Assembly: GCA_027574665.1 (NCBI GenBank)
Contig: CM050664.1
Location: 20,018,774 to 20,082,773 of the forward strand
Origin: Rhynochetos jubatus
Taxonomy: Eukaryota > Chordata > Aves > Eurypygiformes > Rhynochetidae
Direction of reading: 5' to 3'
Length of the DNA stretch: 64,000 nucleotides
The position numbers and the translations under genes are program-made. Shown here piece by piece: positions 59,590-64,000 of this stretch. A model generated the notes under the pieces. It had not been told where the DNA came from. It worked only from the letters and a program-made list of their open reading frames with translations, and ran no database searches. The first letter of the stretch is position 1, and the number at the start of each line of letters is the position of its first letter.

Positions 59590-59890
59590 CTGCAGTTTCG
59601 TGTAAGTATGAATTGATGAGCTACTTCAGGAGGCTAATATTAATTCCTGGAATAACGTGTCAGGACTGCCTGGCTGATTACCCCTCATTCCTGTCTGCTT
59701 ACAAACAATGATTACAGTCTAATCTCAGCACTCTTGGAGGAGCTGTGCAGAGTACCCTTCATCTAGTGTAATTACGTTCCAGCTCCCTCGGAGCAGAGGC
59801 TCTTATTCACTCCTAGCATTATCTGCAGACTAATCTAGTCGGCTGCAATGGAGGTAAAAATTACTCTAAAGAGCTGTAGTAGGCTCTTGC
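59590..59890. promoter_or_regulatory. Candidate conserved non-coding element
   Basis: A repeat-free block with 'ggctaatattaattcctgg', 'gctgattacccctcattcc', 'ACAAACAATGATTAC' (59701-59715, abutting forkhead-, SOX- and homeodomain-like words), 'gtgtaattacgttcc' and 'cagactaatctagtcgg'. It follows CpG-rich DNA directly. It is enhancer-like by texture; conservation is untested. Confidence 0.4.
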
Positions 59891-62689
59891 TCTGCTTCCA
59901 AAGCCCAGTTAAAGAAACCAAACTGTTTTGTGATGGTCAAAGGCACAGGATGAAGGAGAGATCGATCCAGCACACAGCAAAAGCGAGTGTTTGCTGGCAC
60001 TACTGACAGTCGGGGCTACCTTCTGACAACCCCATGGATCCTGTTTTCTGCAGAGATGCTCAGCCTGCTGTGTTTCCTTCAGCCTCCAGTGTGCTCCCAC
60101 CCATCCTCAGAGGAGGGATATACAGCAGACATCTCTGGAAGCTCTATTAAAAGAAAGCCTTTTCCCAACTGCACCTGGTCGTATGGGCTCCCCAAGTCAC
60201 TCCTGCGCACTGCAGAGAGAGCTCCCACGGTACTGGGAGGCAGTAGGTGTCAAAACATCACCAGCCTTTCGAATGTGATGGGAAGGCTTAGATGTTTCCA
60301 GAACTTTTCTTCTAAATATCAGAGCCAAATACAGTATATGCCTGATTTAATCCTGCAAAGGCTTCCAGGCAACTTCATTTTGCCTAAAACCTACTTCTGG
60401 GTAACTGTGTACGTCAACACCCTCTAAATCCATTTTCTGATTATGTTATTTTCTCCAAGACCTTCAAATTATACCATGGTAACTCTGTTTCCCTTCAACA
60501 TAACTACATTCTAGAAGGACATCAACGTTTCCTGCCTCTCCTGTTAAAAACACACAGTTTTATACTCGCTCCTTGAACAGACATGACTGCAGTCCCCTGC
60601 TCAGCTGAAAGCAGGGTCCTGTGCTCCCTTACTGGTGACACTGGTGGTGGCGATGGGACATGCACCAGCAGCCACGGCCCAGGCTCCCCAGCACCCGCAG
60701 CATGCGCTACGGTTGTCACCACAGGCTGAACCCCCTGACCACCGTCTCTCATTCCATACTGCTGCAGGTACCTGCTGGATTAAGCATGCAAAACCCTGGC
60801 TGCACGTGTTGCAACCACATTCCGCCTTTGCCGGGGGATGCACCTGTAAGCAGCAACCCAACGCTGCGAATGAAGCAAAGGCAGGTACTCCAACCGTGCC
60901 TGCAGCACACGCGGTTTAACTGCGGTAATCTGGGAAGTGAGACATCACTCCCCAAAGCCTCTTCTCCCAGAAGGCAACCTGATACCTGGGCTGCCAAAGG
61001 TCCTGTGTTTTAATTAAGTGTTAAATCTAGTTATTTTTTTTTTAAATCTAGTAAGATGTTTCTCCTTCCCACAGTGCTGTCACTCTTTGCTGTGCTGTAA
61101 TTCAGTAAGGAGAACAGTTAATTAAGTTTGAACAACAGTGTCTAATGACTTCTATTTAAAGCTGTTCATAAAAAAATATTACAAGCCCTTAGAAATTATC
61201 TAACTCTGGAAGCTAGCATGGTACCTTAAGAGACTAAACCAGTACAGTCCTGTGCACTCCCACTCGCAGGCAAATCTTCTACCCCAAGCAGAACAGTGGA
61301 GCAAGGCACCCACTGCTGCCCTACAAATGCTTATTTTAGATTTTAGTCATGATAAGAACACCATAAAAATAACAAGATGTCCCTGGATGCAGGGATCAAA
61401 ATGAGTACTGGCAGCATCACCGTTAAGTGCAGTTTCATTTAAAATACCCTTCAGATGCAGGAATAATACAGCTGCTTCTAATCTGTGTTGAGCTGTGGCC
61501 ACGAGGAAGGAGAGATGGGAAAGTGAAAAGGTCCTGAAGAGGTGGGAAATACAGAGGAGACAACAAAATGAGACAGTCTAGAAAACCAGACAGCAGTCTA
61601 ACCAAACAGAATCACCCATACTCTCAACAGAAGGTAATCTCACCACAAGTGGCTTGAAAAAGGAACTGAGGCTAAGAGAAGGGAAGGGAGGCTTAGCTAG
61701 GCTGTTCTACATCTGCACAGCTTAATGCTGACGTTCATCTCTAGCATTCAACAGGATGCAGAGGTTACGCCGAGACACGTGATGGCATAGGGCCACTTCC
61801 AGCCCCTGCACCAGGGACATTCCGAGAGTAAAACACATGGAGATTTACACACGTCACTGGTGGATGACAAACACTGCAATTAACAAAGAAATTAGTAAGA
61901 AGGCTGTTCAAATATTAGCCTAATTTAGCAGAAAAGAGGAAATGTAGTGCAGCATTAACCTCAGCCAGACCCTTTAAAAACACACCCTGGAAGATGTGTG
62001 CTCACTACACCCACTCACCAAAGTATCTCTAATGAGTTCCCTCCTAACTGGTATCTTGGTTCTGGAGGGAACCCCTCCAGGTAACTTGCTTCCCACTTAA
62101 CGCATAGACTTGGAGTTGCAGAAGGGAAAAGCAGCATTATTTTCCTTATTCTTGCTGGCAGAGAGGAAGTGACAAAGACAACTATCCATCACTGCTCTTC
62201 ACATAGCCACAATGCAAGGATCACACCTGATTTATTTTCTATGCAGCCCTAATGAAAAGATCTCTGCTCTGACTCAAGCTACATCTTGCCAACGTACGAA
62301 ATAGAAACATGAAAATGAAGCCAAGTTTCATCCTCCTTTTTGAAGAGCAGCGAAGGGGTGTGCCGGAGCCTTTTTCCCAGAGAAGAGATGGATTCCACTA
62401 GTCTCCCATGACGGGAACATATTTACCTCCTTGCTGCCAAAGCCATCCGAGGTGTCACTTCACCATACTGCTCTCCCTGTAGCTTGGCAACTTTACCCAC
62501 TTTGTAAAATCATCTGAAAGCTCCCATACCGCATCCCTTATCCTCCGAGGATCGTGAATCACCAAGGCAGGATAATATTTGAGGACCTGAAAGTACTGAA
62601 GTTGTTAAAAAATAAATCAGCCTTAAAATTGGATGTGTATACTAGCGGGCAAGGAAGGAGCAGCATCGTAGCCTGACTCCAGGTTTACA
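59891..62689. other. Intergenic stretch, no gene recognised
   Basis: About 2.8 kb of ordinary sequence. Open frames stay under 150 codons (59987-60427, plus) and are unrecognised. A small A+T-rich patch lies at 61860-61960. No repeat I can name. Confidence 0.42.
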
Positions 62690-63530
62690 GGAGTGATCCA
62701 GAGAATACGAGGCCTGTAAAACTTATTTCTGTACCAAATAAAACTGAAGAAGAAACAAACCCCGAGGGTGAAAACAATACTTCTAAACAAAGAAAACCAT
62801 TCCTCTCCTACCTAGTAGAATTCCCCAAAATTCTTAAGGAAAAGAAAAAAATCCCTGAGGATTAGGTTTAATTATTTGAATTTTCAAGGCCCCTGTGACA
62901 CAGTACCATCAAGAAGGCTACCAGAAAACCGAGCAACAAATAAAGGGATAGAGCGCTATTACAAACCTAGAAATTCATGTGAATTAAATTAAAACAGGAG
63001 GTGTAACACATGATCGATATTCAACATAGCAAAAGATTACACCGGCGTTCCCCGAGGACTGGTTTTGCCTAACACATTCTTCAGCTATTTGCATAGGAGA
63101 GTGAGCTGCGATGCGGTGAGACTGCATATGACACCATTGGTTTGGGGGGCATTGAGCTGACCTTGGCTAGTTTGCCTCTGAGGAGCACTACAACACTCCG
63201 TCTCCACGCAGGTTATCTTGGGAGAGGTTTGCTTGCCTTAGTTACAGAACATACAAACCCACAGCTGTTTAGCAGTTAAGGAGAAACCTAAGAGAAAGCA
63301 CAGAATAATGAAGATATTTACTCTTTTCGTGCAAGATGCGAGGGAAATGATACCCAGAGGAACTGAATGGCAACTGTAAATAGATATAAACCCCTCTTTT
63401 CTCAAGCCCTGAACCGAGCGCTGGAGCTCACTGTCACAGGCCATCTCTGAGATCAGGAGTTCAGAGAAGTCCAAAACTGTATTAGATACATTCATAGCAA
63501 GCTAGTGGTGAAATACATTTAGCAAGGCTT
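62690..63530 (+). pseudogene. Ancient CR1-type LINE with readable reverse-transcriptase blocks
   Basis: At 62695-62748 the frame reads DPENTRPVKLISVPNKTE, matching the CR1 reverse-transcriptase motif 'DPGNYRPVSLTSVPGKLME'. Next, 'tgacacagtacc' (62896) matches the 'FDTVP' block. At 63041 TGVPRGLVLPNTFFSYL matches 'TSGVPQGSVLGPLLFNIF', running to a decayed catalytic 'FADDT' equivalent near 63125 (nucleotides ctgcatatgacacc). The 3' region is still visible: 'ataaacccctcttttctcaa', 'ctggagctcactgtcacagg' and 'aactgtattagatacattc' follow the order of old CR1 3' ends. Frame shifts occur between blocks, so the copy is dead. The minus-strand open frame at 63238-63495 is a shadow. It is the longest LINE fossil here. 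Confidence 0.75.
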
Positions 63531-63704
63531 ATGAAACACATATTTTATAAAGATATCATGATAGGTTCTTCGGTTACAGCACTGTGCACTGAAAATACAC
63601 CATTTTTCTGTGTTTGAACAAGCCTGCAAAACCTCCCGCTAACTTGCAAGCAATAAAAATTAACACTTCAATAACAACTTGCACACCCAAATGGGAACAC
63701 CTTG

Positions 63705-63835
63705 ATGAGCCAGCAGAGTAATTACTGATCCCGTTTCACAGATGGGGAACAAGACAGTGAAACAGTCAATGGCAGAGCTGGATTACAGTCTTGGGATTCC
63801 TGGGGTTTTTAGGCTGCGTGCTGGCCCACAGGCTA
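63705..63835 (-). repeat. Ancient MIR/L3-type element, antisense
   Basis: The plus strand reads 'actgatcccgtttcacagat', 'ggggaacaagacagtgaaac', 'aatggcagagctggattac' and 'aggctgcgtgctggcccac'. These follow the antisense MIR/L3 order (attatccccattttacagatggggaaactgaggcac ... tggcagagctgggattac ... ccaggctagtgccctaacc). Edges are approximate. Confidence 0.6.
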
Positions 63836-64000
63836 CTGTATCTGCTGACCAACGCAAAGCCACGAGTGAATCTCAGTGGCGAAGAGGAGCATCCTCAGCT
63901 GCTGTCAGTCCCTCACCCATCCCATCGTCGGCCCAAATCCAGGCAGCTTTGCACTGCGGCGGAGGGCTCCCCAGGGAGCTGCGCACTCCATCAGCGCTCG

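Overview
This window looks like gene-poor, intergenic or intronic DNA from a bird. Two well-preserved CR1 LINE 3' ends (16135-16510 and 40782-41059) carry typical avian CR1 tail sequence, and a short long-terminal-repeat scrap (about 48966-49034) matches an LTR start I know from bird genomes. I see no operons, no rRNA or tRNA genes, no CRISPR and no intact long reading frame of a known protein family. Nearly all open frames are short and unremarkable; several lie inside LINE fossils.

Repeats form layers. The two young-looking CR1 ends are joined by four much older CR1-type copies: 9290-10345, 36380-36825 (minus), 53560-54130 and 62690-63530. Three of these still show reverse-transcriptase-region protein blocks when read codon by codon. 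The first seems to be interrupted by a foreign LTR-like block at about 9480-9890. Five or six tails of very old MIR/L3/AmnSINE-like elements are also present (1140-1265, 11130-11215, 16700-16860, 35880-36010, 51775-51865, 63705-63835), along with simple repeats: (TA)n, two G-runs and several poly(A) tracts.

Between the repeats lie A+T-rich, low-repeat blocks dense in TAAT/ATTA, forkhead-like and SOX-like words. They have the texture of conserved non-coding regulatory DNA: 18236-18455, 23400-23790, 33190-33760, 34075-34210, 35575-35700, 39590-39990, 43260-43810, 45760-45850, 52010-52215, 56340-57070 and 59590-59890. Many such blocks in a coding-free window would suit the regulatory neighbourhood of a developmental gene outside the window. 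That is inference from base composition and motifs; no alignment was possible.

The only plausible protein-coding signal is on the plus strand at 51242-51434 and 51665-51770/51849. Two open segments have good splice acceptors, the first has a good donor, and their phases match across a 230-base intron. I do not recognise the product. The possible 3' end of the second segment runs into an ancient SINE-like tail, which would make it an exonised repeat if transcribed. A weaker exon-like segment at 45063 lies on the same strand.
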